From an uncultured Porphyromonas sp. (GTDB taxonomy: Bacteria; Bacteroidota; Bacteroidia; Bacteroidales; Porphyromonadaceae): a DNA stretch of 47,526 nt. The stretch covers positions 1 to 47,526 of the forward strand of contig URDQ01000005.1 in the NCBI GenBank assembly GCA_900546675.1. The letters run 5' to 3'. Position 1 is the first letter of the stretch; each line of letters begins with the position of its first letter. The notes under the pieces are model-generated. The model saw nothing but the letters and a program-made list of their open reading frames with translations. It made no database searches and was not told the DNA's origin. Positions 16,676 through 24,578 of this stretch are shown here, in pieces. The position numbers and the translations under genes were made by a program.

Positions 16676-18435
16676 AAAGCATTGGTCGTCAGACACTCTT
16701 ACTACTTCTCTTAGCTCTACTAGGGCTAAGCTCTGCTAAACTCTCTGCGCAGTCTACAGAGACGGAGAAAACAGCCTATGCGCAGATTGAAGACTATGCC
16801 AACATCCTCTTCTTCGCAGGAGCGCAGGAGCCAGCTATCGGCTATCTCTTTTATCTCTATGACGCTTATCCCGACCAGCAGGTTCGGACGGCTGTGCCTC
16901 TAGCTAGCTGGCTTGATCTGGCGGGTCGCCAAAGCGAAGCCAGAGACTTACTCCAGACACTTTTCGCCAAGAGAAGTGACCAGGCTCGTGCTAATCAAGA
17001 GCTCGTACGCTACTACCTCGCGCTCCTCTACAGTCACGGAGAGATTAATGAGGCAGACTCACTCTTTGCTTTGCTCCCAAGAGAAGTCTCCAGCCACCCC
17101 GACATACTGCTAGTTCATCTGACGAGCCTAGCTATGCTAGACAAGAGCCAAGAGCTACTAGAGCAGATAGCGCTACTAGACACGACGCAGCTCACAACGC
17201 CTCAGCAGCAAGACACCTACTACCGGCTTATCGCTCAGTCCGCCTCCAAGCAGGGCTACTACCAGCGTATGCTCCAGGCCGCTGAGCGACTCGTTGAGCT
17301 GGACCCAAGCAGCCTTGGCAATCACCACACACGTCTAGAGGCACTCAATGCACTGAGGCTAGACGACCAGATAAACACAAGCCTAGAGCAGCTCCAGCGG
17401 ACGCTCTCCCTACCTGATGCTTACATCGAGGTGACTCGTGCCGAGCTGATCGCTTCGCGCAGAGATACCAAACAATCGGCCGAATACCTCCACCACTACC
17501 TAGAGCGTCAAGACAGCATCTCTTCCGTCTCGGCACGAATTATCTCTTTGTTGTTGCCAGACTTCTCAGACATTAGCCAGATCCCGTCAGAGTTTATCCC
17601 CGCCCTGACACGCCTTGCGGAGCTAGAGCCGAGCGACCCGAAGCTCTTCGCCGACCTTTACCTCATCGTCACGACACAACAGGGGAAAGCGCAGGCGGAG
17701 CAACTCGTCAAGCAGTTTTACGACAACCCCAAGACCGCTTATAGTGCCGTTGTTGTACAAGCTTCGCAGATGAAGGAGCAGGAGCGACTAGACTACCTCA
17801 CCTCAGCGCAAAAGCGTTACCCCGCAGACCTTCAGATACTGGCACTCTACGCTGGCGAACTCATCGCTCGAGACCGCTTAGACGAAGCTCAGCAAGCGAT
17901 CAGTAGCCAGTTAGACTTGACCAAACTCAAGACAGCCAAAAACGTTGAGCCAACCGAGGGTCTACGCCTGCTACTCCTCTACTCTTCGCTGATCTATCAA
18001 AAGCAGGAGCAGTCGGCACAAGCGCTAGAGGTCTTTGAGATTGCCGAGCAGCTCTTCCCCCGAGATGCTATCCTACTCAACAACTACGCTTACTACCTCT
18101 ACACCCTATCCCCACAAGATAGTAGCTACTTAGCGAAAGCTGAGCAACTAGCCGCAACAGCTTACGGACTAGCCCCCGAAGAGGCCAACATCCTCGATAC
18201 TTACGGCACGATCCTCCTAGCTCAGGGGCAAACGACTATGGCGCAGCTCATGCTCTCGCAAGCGGTAGAGAGAGCCGAGCAAATAGGCAAGCCCAATGCG
18301 GGCTACATCGAGCGACTAGGCGACGCTTATCTGCAGGGCGGTGATCAACAGGCTGCGCTCCAGCAGTGGCAGCGAGCTTACGAATTGCACCCCACAGAGG
18401 AGCTTCAGCAGAAGATCGATAAGCTGACACCTTAG
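16672..18435 (+). CDS. Exported tetratricopeptide-repeat protein
   Basis: This 587-residue protein has a signal peptide (about 1-26, ending KLSAQS) and then mainly helical TPR-like repeats, clearest in the C-terminal third (LEVFEIAEQLFPRDAILLNN, YGLAPEEANILDTYGTILLA, LGDAYLQGGDQQAALQQWQR). TPR arrays are protein-docking scaffolds, so it is probably a periplasmic or outer-membrane-associated adaptor. Its start overlaps the dut stop by four bases, and a DUF4292 lipoprotein and an EnvC-like protein follow; the order dut-TPR-DUF4292-M23 is, as far as I recall, common in Bacteroidota. The exact function is not known. Confidence 0.85.
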   Translation: MKSIGRQTLLLLLLALLGLSSAKLSAQSTETEKTAYAQIEDYANILFFAGAQEPAIGYLFYLYDAYPDQQVRTAVPLASWLDLAGRQSEARDLLQTLFAKRSDQARANQELVRYYLALLYSHGEINEADSLFALLPREVSSHPDILLVHLTSLAMLDKSQELLEQIALLDTTQLTTPQQQDTYYRLIAQSASKQGYYQRMLQAAERLVELDPSSLGNHHTRLEALNALRLDDQINTSLEQLQRTLSLPDAYIEVTRAELIASRRDTKQSAEYLHHYLERQDSISSVSARIISLLLPDFSDISQIPSEFIPALTRLAELEPSDPKLFADLYLIVTTQQGKAQAEQLVKQFYDNPKTAYSAVVVQASQMKEQERLDYLTSAQKRYPADLQILALYAGELIARDRLDEAQQAISSQLDLTKLKTAKNVEPTEGLRLLLLYSSLIYQKQEQSAQALEVFEIAEQLFPRDAILLNNYAYYLYTLSPQDSSYLAKAEQLAATAYGLAPEEANILDTYGTILLAQGQTTMAQLMLSQAVERAEQIGKPNAGYIERLGDAYLQGGDQQAALQQWQRAYELHPTEELQQKIDKLTP

Positions 18436-18466
18436 TCCGACACACCACAATATATGTAGACCTATC

Positions 18467-19288
18467 ATGAGACACACCCTAAGATCTTCCCTACTCATCA
18501 TCAGTAGCACGCTACTGCTCCTAGCCTGTGGCACACGCTCTAGTCAGTCTAGCTCAACGACGGCACCCACAGTTGCAGACGCAGGAGGGTGCGTTGTGGA
18601 CGCTTCGTGGCTTTCTGACCAAATCCTTCAGATCAGCCACACGCCCGAGCATCGCATCGCTAGCGCCGATCTATCTCTAGGCGACTCACAGCTATCGACA
18701 CGTATGGATCTCTTTGTAGGTCAGAGCGAGGGAGTCATGCTCTCGGCTCGTCCGCTCCCCTTTGTGGAGGCACTCCGCATCTACATACTCCCCGATCACA
18801 TCGCTCTATACGATATGATGCACGATGCCAAGGTCCTCATCAGTTACTACGATCTGAGTGAGCGACTGGATGCTGAGGTGTCGTACACGCTCCTGCGTGA
18901 CCTACTGCTAGGTCAGCCCACCTACCTAGCCGATCGTGAGTACGTAGTCGGGCGCAGTACCCTAGAGGTCTCACTGCGCAGCCTCAAGGGCAAGCCCTGG
19001 ATCGCAGACTATATGGTCAATCCGCAATGCCAGCTAGGCACCATCCGCATCGCCTCCACTGACCAAAGCAAGGGCGGCTATCTGCAGGGACGATACAGCT
19101 ACCAGAGCGGTGCCAGCAATCCCGACGTGACCCAGCTCCTCGTCTCCACACCGCGCAAGCGGCTCTCCATACAGCTAAAGTATAGCAAGAGCAAAGAGCT
19201 CACGCCTGCTCAACTGCAAGATCGTCTCACCGAGCCTCAGAGAGGCTACACGACCATGTCCCTAGACGAGTTGCTCCGGCTCCTTTAG
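18467..19288 (+). CDS. DUF4292 outer-membrane-type lipoprotein
   Basis: This 273-residue protein begins with a lipoprotein signal peptide with lipobox LLLACG (Cys21). The rest has alternating beta-strand patterns such as ADLSLGDSQLSTRMDLFVG, SARPLPFVEALRIYILPDHIALYD and a C-terminal RLSIQLKYSK, matching the DUF4292 layout as I know it. The strand pattern recalls LolA/LolB-type lipoprotein carriers, so a LolB-like role is possible but is inference. It lies between the TPR gene and the EnvC-like gene in one apparent operon. Confidence 0.75.
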   Translation: MRHTLRSSLLIISSTLLLLACGTRSSQSSSTTAPTVADAGGCVVDASWLSDQILQISHTPEHRIASADLSLGDSQLSTRMDLFVGQSEGVMLSARPLPFVEALRIYILPDHIALYDMMHDAKVLISYYDLSERLDAEVSYTLLRDLLLGQPTYLADREYVVGRSTLEVSLRSLKGKPWIADYMVNPQCQLGTIRIASTDQSKGGYLQGRYSYQSGASNPDVTQLLVSTPRKRLSIQLKYSKSKELTPAQLQDRLTEPQRGYTTMSLDELLRLL

Positions 19289-19321
19289 ATTATATCGCAC
19301 ACTCCACTCCTCCATCGATCT

Positions 19322-20623
19322 ATGTCACACCTCCGACGGTTACTCTATACCCTCTGCTTACTCACGCTCACAGGCACCCTCCTCTTGGCACAGCAGCCCA
19401 AGAAGTCCGCTGCCGTACGCAAGCTCGAGCGGCAGCGCACCGAGCTACTCAATGCGATCAAGAAGACCGACAAAGAGATCAAGTCACTCGGTCAGAGTCT
19501 ATCGGAAAAAGCGAAGCAAGACAAACTCATTCGCCAGCAGATCAAAGATCGTACCCAAGTCATCGCACTACTAGACCAAGAAGTAGCTCTCCTCAACCAC
19601 TCCATCGACTCGCTAGCCACACAGATAGGCAAGCTACAGCAAGAGGAGGAGATGAGCCGGGAGCGGTACGCCAAGACGCTGCAAGCGCTCCAGCAGCGTC
19701 CCCGCTTTGAGGATCGACTACTCTTCATCCTCTCCGCCTCCAGCTTTGACGAGGGCATACGTCGTGTGCGCTACCTCTCGGCTTACGCTAGAGCCCACAA
19801 AGAGGTCGCTGCACAGCTACAAGCCACCCGTGAGGAGCTACAAGCGAGCCAGAACCAACTCATAGCAACTAAACAGCAGAAAGGCACGCTTCTACAGCTA
19901 CGTGCCGAAGAGCGTGTCAAGCTAGAACAGCAACAGAAGAGCATCGCCTCCGAGGTCAAGGAGCTATCTAGTGAGCGGCAATCACTTCAGAAGAAGCTCA
20001 AGCAGCAACAACGCAAGGCGGAGCAACTCAACCAAGCTATTCAAGAGCAGATAGCTCGTGAGATAGCCGAGGCTGAACGCAAAGCGCGTGAAGAGCGTGA
20101 GCGTCTCGAGCGCGAGGCTCGTAAGAAGGGCAAGAAGGTACCCAAAGAGGCAGAGCGTCGCGCCGAGACCAAGGACGGCTATGCGATGGACGCTGCCGAG
20201 CGTAAGCTGGCTAGCTCCTTTGCCGCCAACAAGGGACGGCTACCCGCACCTGTCAAGGGTCGCTACCGTGTCATCAGACGCTTTGGTCTCCAGCAGCACG
20301 ATGATCTAGCTATGGTGCAGACACGCAATGGCGGTATCGACATACAAGTGGCACGTGGCACCGAGGCGGTCGCCATCTTTGACGGAGTCGTCAGCAAAGT
20401 CTTCGTCGTGCCAGGTTACCACAACTCTATCATCATACGTCACGGTAACTATCTGACCGTCTATGCCAACTTGCAGACCGTCTCTGTACGAGCAGGGCAA
20501 AAGGTCAAAACCGGTCAGGTACTAGGCACCATAGCAAGTGACGATGCGGGGCAGTATGGAGTTATGCAGTTCCAAGTATGGCACGAGCGCACCAAGCTCA
20601 ATCCCCAAGCTTGGATACGCTAA
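19322..20623 (+). CDS. EnvC-like murein hydrolase activator, degenerate LytM domain
   Basis: This 433-residue exported protein has a signal peptide (about 1-23), a long coiled coil (about 28-265, with QRTELLNAIKKTDKEIK and a Lys/Glu/Arg-rich stretch) and a C-terminal LytM/M23 domain (about 310-433). The usual zinc ligands are missing: the HxGxD position reads NGGID, YAHL reads YANL, and HLHFE is replaced by MQFQVW. As for E. coli EnvC, it likely activates amidases for cell separation and does not cut peptidoglycan itself. It lies after the DUF4292 gene and 31 bases before ribF. Confidence 0.85.
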   Translation: MSHLRRLLYTLCLLTLTGTLLLAQQPKKSAAVRKLERQRTELLNAIKKTDKEIKSLGQSLSEKAKQDKLIRQQIKDRTQVIALLDQEVALLNHSIDSLATQIGKLQQEEEMSRERYAKTLQALQQRPRFEDRLLFILSASSFDEGIRRVRYLSAYARAHKEVAAQLQATREELQASQNQLIATKQQKGTLLQLRAEERVKLEQQQKSIASEVKELSSERQSLQKKLKQQQRKAEQLNQAIQEQIAREIAEAERKAREERERLEREARKKGKKVPKEAERRAETKDGYAMDAAERKLASSFAANKGRLPAPVKGRYRVIRRFGLQQHDDLAMVQTRNGGIDIQVARGTEAVAIFDGVVSKVFVVPGYHNSIIIRHGNYLTVYANLQTVSVRAGQKVKTGQVLGTIASDDAGQYGVMQFQVWHERTKLNPQAWIR

Positions 20624-20654
20624 CCCTCGACATACCATTTAGAGCAGTTCATTC

Positions 20655-21608
20655 ATGCAGAGAGCAGAGTCTATGAGGCATTTAGTCGTTGCTATGGGAG
20701 CCTTCGATGGCGTACATCTAGGGCACCAAGCACTGATCCACCAAGTCCTCACGATAGCCAAGCAAGATCACTTGACCTCAGGGGTCGTCACCTTCGAGCC
20801 ACACCCGCAGTTGGTGCTTCACCCCGAGCGATCCTTCCGCCTCATCACGCTAGAGCGAGAGAAGGAGCTACTCCTACACCAGATGGGTATAGAGCGAGTC
20901 GCCGTGATCCCCTTTACAGCAGCCCTCTCGCAGATGAGTGCCGAGGAGTTTCTCCGCACCTACCTTGACGAGCAGCTACATATCCACACGCTCGTCGTAG
21001 GCTTCGACCACCACTTCGGTCATGACAAGGGACTAGCCTTTGAGGACTACCAAGCGATAGCGCACCGCTACGGAATACGCTGTATACGTGGGGAGGCATA
21101 CACACTGGGAGACAGCACGAGCCAAGACCCCATCAGCTCGACTGCCATACGTCGCTGGATAGACACCGGCGCTGTGACCGAGGCGGAGAGACAGCTAGGA
21201 CACCCCTACACCATCTTAGGCAAGGTCAAGACAGGGCTTCAGATCGGTCGCAAACTGGGCTATCCGACAGCCAATATAGAGGTGCCCTCTCCCCATAAAG
21301 CGCTCCCCCCTGCAGGCGTCTATATGGCACGCACCACCATCGACCCCTTTGGAGTGAACCAGCAGAGAGATATACCGAGTATGCTCTACATAGGGACCCG
21401 CCCCACGCTCGAGCTAGACGAGGAGGAGACGATGATCGAGGTCTTCCTAATGGGCGGTGAGGAGTACCAGCTGTACGGTCAGGAGCTGCAGATCTCCCTC
21501 TGCGATAGACTACGCCAGGAGCTACACTTCGAGAGTCTCGAGGCACTGCGCAAGCAGATCTCCCGCGACGAAGAGGCGGTGCGGCGCTACTTCCATCTCT
21601 CCAACTAA
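20655..21608 (+). CDS. ribF: Bifunctional riboflavin kinase/FAD synthetase
   Basis: RibF phosphorylates riboflavin to FMN and then adenylates it to FAD. The 317 residues show the nucleotidyltransferase motif MGAFDGVHLGHQALI (about 13-28), DHHFGHDKG, the ISSTAIR region (about 158-164), and the C-terminal kinase domain with GRKLGYPTANIE and PPAGVYMA. Starts at 20655 or 20673 are both possible. A clear terminator follows, so it closes the operon. Confidence 0.96.
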   Translation: MQRAESMRHLVVAMGAFDGVHLGHQALIHQVLTIAKQDHLTSGVVTFEPHPQLVLHPERSFRLITLEREKELLLHQMGIERVAVIPFTAALSQMSAEEFLRTYLDEQLHIHTLVVGFDHHFGHDKGLAFEDYQAIAHRYGIRCIRGEAYTLGDSTSQDPISSTAIRRWIDTGAVTEAERQLGHPYTILGKVKTGLQIGRKLGYPTANIEVPSPHKALPPAGVYMARTTIDPFGVNQQRDIPSMLYIGTRPTLELDEEETMIEVFLMGGEEYQLYGQELQISLCDRLRQELHFESLEALRKQISRDEEAVRRYFHLSN

Positions 21609-21629
21609 TACTATCCAATAACTCCCCCC

Positions 21630-21671
21630 AAGGGGCTATATCGCTACGCTGCGGTATAGCCCCTTTATATT
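21630..21671 (+). terminator. Intrinsic terminator after ribF
   Basis: AAGGGGCTATA (21630-21640) is exactly complementary to TATAGCCCCTT (21655-21665), followed by TATATT. It lies 21 bases after the ribF stop on the plus strand. Confidence 0.8.
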
Positions 21672-21730
21672 GCCCACTAAGCTTGGTGCCACCTAGGTGA
21701 AACTGCAGTGCCAATAGGGGTTGGCACTAG

Positions 21731-21817
21731 AGTTTCATACGGGAGAAACTTCAGTTTCATACGGATGAAACTAAAGTTTCATATGGGTGGAACTAGAGTT
21801 TCATATGGGAGAAACCC
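21731..21817. repeat. Four tandem 22-bp units, each an internal dyad
   Basis: Units start at 21731, 21753, 21775 and 21797 and share the core AGTTTCATAYGG. Each has GTTTC near its start and GAAAC (GGAAC in unit 3) near its end, so every unit can fold back on itself. Differences between units are substitutions only; the spacing stays 22 bases. There are no unique spacers, so it is not a CRISPR array. Confidence 0.8.
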
Positions 21818-21855
21818 TCGGTTATAGTTATGTATAGCTCCTAGAAGAGCGATAA

Positions 21856-21874
21856 ATAATGCGTCAGCCCTGCT
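21856..21874 (+). repeat. 19-base motif shared with 32335-32353
   Basis: ATAATGCGTCAGCCCTGCT occurs here and as its exact reverse complement at 32335-32353. Similarity extends a few bases further if one gap is allowed. Both copies are between genes and upstream of promoter-like boxes. Confidence 0.65.
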
Positions 21875-21913
21875 ATACGGCATCACAAAGCGACTAGAGT
21901 TTGGATTTTTCAT

Positions 21914-21921
21914 TACCTTTG
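21914..21921 (+). promoter_or_regulatory. Putative -7 box for serB
   Basis: TACCTTTG matches TAnnTTTG and is 44 bases upstream of the serB start. No TTG at the correct spacing was found. Confidence 0.5.
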
Positions 21922-21965
21922 AAGCGTAAAACCATTATGCTAACGACTTACTTTAACCTAATCAA

Positions 21966-23255
21966 ATGAACACACCATTACTAAATGCTCAGGGTAAGCT
22001 GATGCTAGCGACCATACAGGGCTACGATCGCCCTGGCGTGACAGCTTCGCTTATGGGCATCCTCGCAGAGCATGGCGCATACATTCTAGACATCGGTCAG
22101 TCAGACATACATAGTCACCTCAACCTAGGCATCCTCTTCCAGATGAATGATCAGGACTCAGGCTCCGTACTGAAGGATCTACTCTTTAAGGGGTATGAAC
22201 TAGATGTGCAGATACGCTTTACTCCTATCTCTACAGACGAATACGGAGAGTGGGTCAATGCTCAAGGCAAGAATCGCTACATCATCACCGTTGTAGCACG
22301 CAAGATGACCGCTGAGATGCTTTCAGCAGTTGCTGGAGCTGCTGCGGAGCAGGGACTCAACATTGACAACATACGCCGCCTCACGGGTCGTATCCCGCTA
22401 GACCAAACACAGCAGGCACCGATGGCGAGCATCGAGTTCTCTATGCGTGGCAATATCAAGGATGTCCACGCCTTCCAGCTAGATCTCTTACAGATGAGTG
22501 GAGAGCTCGATATGGACATCTCCTTCCAGAGGGAGAGTATGTTTCGCCGTATGCGTCGCCTGATCTGCTTCGATATGGACTCGACGCTGATTCAGACCGA
22601 GGTGATTGACGAGCTCGCTATGAGAGCTGGCGTGGGCGACCAAGTCAAGGCAATCACCGAGCGAGCTATGCGCGGTGAGATAGACTTCATCGAGAGCTTT
22701 ACAGAGCGTGTCGCCCTACTCAAGGGACTCGACGTATCTGTTATGGAGGATATAGCGCACAACCTCCCAATTACCGAAGGGTGTGAGCGACTTATGCGTA
22801 CGCTCAAGGTGATGGGCTACAAAACCGCTATCCTCTCGGGAGGCTTCACCTACTTCGGGCACTATCTGCAGAAGAAGTTTGATATAGACTATGTCTACGC
22901 TAACGAGCTAGAGGTGGCCGATGGCAAGCTCACGGGTCGCTACGTGGGCGATGTCGTTGATGGGCGTCGCAAGGCAGACCTCCTTCGTCTGATCGCTCAG
23001 GTAGAGCGTGTCGACTTGATGCAGACGGTGGCCGTGGGCGATGGAGCCAACGACCTGCCGATGCTTTCGCTAGCGGGACTAGGCATCGCCTTCCACGCTA
23101 AGCCCAAGGTCAAGGCGAGTGCCGAGCAGCGCATATCGTCCGTCGGTCTCGATGGCATCCTCTACTTCCTAGGCTACAAGGACTCGCTCTTTGATGAGCA
23201 GATGATAGAGTGTATGAAGGATGGCACCTGCTCGACACTCTTTCCCCACCACTAA
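21966..23255 (+). CDS. serB: Phosphoserine phosphatase with N-terminal ACT domains
   Basis: SerB hydrolyses O-phosphoserine to serine, the last step of serine synthesis. The 429 residues have two ACT-like regulatory segments (about 8-80 and 95-180) and a HAD phosphatase domain with catalytic FDMDSTLIQTEVIDE (about 202-216), SGGFTYFG (about 291-298) and VGDGANDLPML (about 358-368). The length with tandem ACT domains is typical of Bacteroidota SerB. It probably starts an operon with the Dabb gene 30 bases downstream. Confidence 0.96.
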   Translation: MNTPLLNAQGKLMLATIQGYDRPGVTASLMGILAEHGAYILDIGQSDIHSHLNLGILFQMNDQDSGSVLKDLLFKGYELDVQIRFTPISTDEYGEWVNAQGKNRYIITVVARKMTAEMLSAVAGAAAEQGLNIDNIRRLTGRIPLDQTQQAPMASIEFSMRGNIKDVHAFQLDLLQMSGELDMDISFQRESMFRRMRRLICFDMDSTLIQTEVIDELAMRAGVGDQVKAITERAMRGEIDFIESFTERVALLKGLDVSVMEDIAHNLPITEGCERLMRTLKVMGYKTAILSGGFTYFGHYLQKKFDIDYVYANELEVADGKLTGRYVGDVVDGRRKADLLRLIAQVERVDLMQTVAVGDGANDLPMLSLAGLGIAFHAKPKVKASAEQRISSVGLDGILYFLGYKDSLFDEQMIECMKDGTCSTLFPHH

Positions 23256-23285
23256 TCGTCTAAATATTCACCCCTATATAAATAC

Positions 23286-23606
23286 ATGATACGTCATTGC
23301 GTCATCTTCACGCTACAACTACCAGGCTCTGCTGAGGAGCAGCAAGCTCATCTAGAAAAGATTAAAAGTCTCCTTGAGAACCTCCCCGAGCAGATCCTCG
23401 AGCTGGAGTCGATGGAGGTCTTCTTCAACTGCAACCCTAACGAGGAGTCCACCTTTATGCTTCAAGCTGATGTAGAGGATCTAGAGGCTCTCTCAGCTTA
23501 TGCCACACACCCTGCTCATGTCCAGATAGTAAATGACCTTATCAAGCCGTACAAAGTGGGTCGCACTTGCATTGATTATAAGCTGCACGACCATTATCCT
23601 CACTAA
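23286..23606 (+). CDS. Dabb-family (stress-responsive A/B barrel) protein
   Basis: This 106-residue protein begins MIRHCVIFTL, the usual Dabb start, and carries YATHPAHVQIVNDLIKPYKVGRTCIDY, the family's C-terminal pattern. Dabb proteins are small dimeric ferredoxin-like barrels, some linked to stress; no substrate can be named. It follows serB by 30 bases. The downstream msrAB frame is open across its last 74 bases (see findings). Confidence 0.85.
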   Translation: MIRHCVIFTLQLPGSAEEQQAHLEKIKSLLENLPEQILELESMEVFFNCNPNEESTFMLQADVEDLEALSAYATHPAHVQIVNDLIKPYKVGRTCIDYKLHDHYPH

Positions 23607-23610
23607 CGCT

Positions 23611-24576
23611 ATGTCTAGAGAACAAGAACAACCGCAGGAGCTAGACACCGTCTACCTCGCTGGGGGATGCTTCTGGGGGATGCAAGCCTTCTTTGAGGAG
23701 GTCGACGGAGTTAGCTCTACCGAAGTGGGCTACGCCAATGGCACACTCGGGCGACAACCCTCCTACGAAGAAGTTTGCACAGGCGAAACAGGCTTTGCCG
23801 AGACACTGCAAGTAGTTTACGATGCAGGGCGTGTGCCACTCAGCTTTATCCTAGAGCGCTACTTCACCGTCATCAACCCCACCACGCTCAACCGCCAAGG
23901 AGCTGACCAAGGTACCCAGTATCGCACTGGCATCTACTATACGAAAGAGGAGCAGCGACCAATCATCGAGAAGGCGCTCACCTCGCTACAGCAGGCTTAC
24001 GCTGACCCCGTCGTGGTCGAGTGCAAGCCTTTGGACAATTACTACCCCGCCGAGCAATACCATCAGGAGTATCTGCGCAAGAATCCAGGCGGCTACTGTC
24101 ACATCGGCCGTACGCAGATAGCGCGTGAGAGCTACGTACGCTACGTAGACCACGAGGCGCTCCGCAAGAGACTCACGCCGATGCAGTATCACGTGACGCA
24201 GGAGGCTGGCACGGAGCCACCCTTTGACAATGAGTACTACGACCTTACCGAGGCGGGTATCTACGTAGACGTTGTCTCTGGCAAGCCACTCTTCCTCAGC
24301 TTGGACAAGTTTGACTCTGGTTGCGGGTGGCCTGCCTTTGCGAAACCTATTGACGACCAGCTCATCAAAGAGTCGACCGACCGCTCACACGGTATGGTGC
24401 GTACGGAGGTCCGCAGCAAAGATTCGGACGCTCACCTCGGTCACCTCTTTGAGGATGGTCCCGTCGAGCTTGGCGGTCTGCGCTACTGTATCAATAGTGC
24501 TGCGCTACGCTTCATTCCCCTAGACAGCCTAGAGGCGGAGGGGTATGGCGACTACCTGCGCTACTTCAAGAAGTAA
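23611..24576 (+). CDS. msrAB: Fused methionine sulfoxide reductase A and B
   Basis: The protein repairs oxidised methionine: MsrA reduces the S- and MsrB the R-sulfoxide. From ATG 23611 it has 321 residues: MsrA first, with GGCFWGMQ (Cys20), then MsrB from about 192, with SGCGWPAFAKP, SHGMVRTEV and the catalytic RYCINSAAL (Cys293). The usual MsrB zinc CxxC pairs are absent, as in many fused enzymes. The frame is open upstream to ATG 23533, which would add 26 residues ending WVALALIISCTTIILTNA, very like a signal peptide or lipoprotein signal but overlapping the Dabb gene. The location, cytoplasm or periplasm, depends on this start. Confidence 0.93.
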   Translation: MSREQEQPQELDTVYLAGGCFWGMQAFFEEVDGVSSTEVGYANGTLGRQPSYEEVCTGETGFAETLQVVYDAGRVPLSFILERYFTVINPTTLNRQGADQGTQYRTGIYYTKEEQRPIIEKALTSLQQAYADPVVVECKPLDNYYPAEQYHQEYLRKNPGGYCHIGRTQIARESYVRYVDHEALRKRLTPMQYHVTQEAGTEPPFDNEYYDLTEAGIYVDVVSGKPLFLSLDKFDSGCGWPAFAKPIDDQLIKESTDRSHGMVRTEVRSKDSDAHLGHLFEDGPVELGGLRYCINSAALRFIPLDSLEAEGYGDYLRYFKK

Positions 24577-24578
24577 CT

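Larger units (their letters stand above)
21609..21965. other. Intergenic region between ribF and serB
   Basis: No gene is supported. It holds the ribF terminator, a hairpin GTGCCAA/TTGGCAC just before a four-copy 22-bp tandem repeat, a 19-base motif shared in inverse orientation with the gltX/tsaC gap, and a putative -7 box for serB. All are listed separately. Confidence 0.7.

Noticed and set aside
21226..21714. 162-codon minus-strand frame opposite ribF
   Set aside because: It is antisense to the conserved riboflavin kinase domain and the ribF terminator, and has no recognisable features.
21731..21817. CRISPR array
   Set aside because: Units are contiguous with no unique spacers, and no cas genes are in the window.
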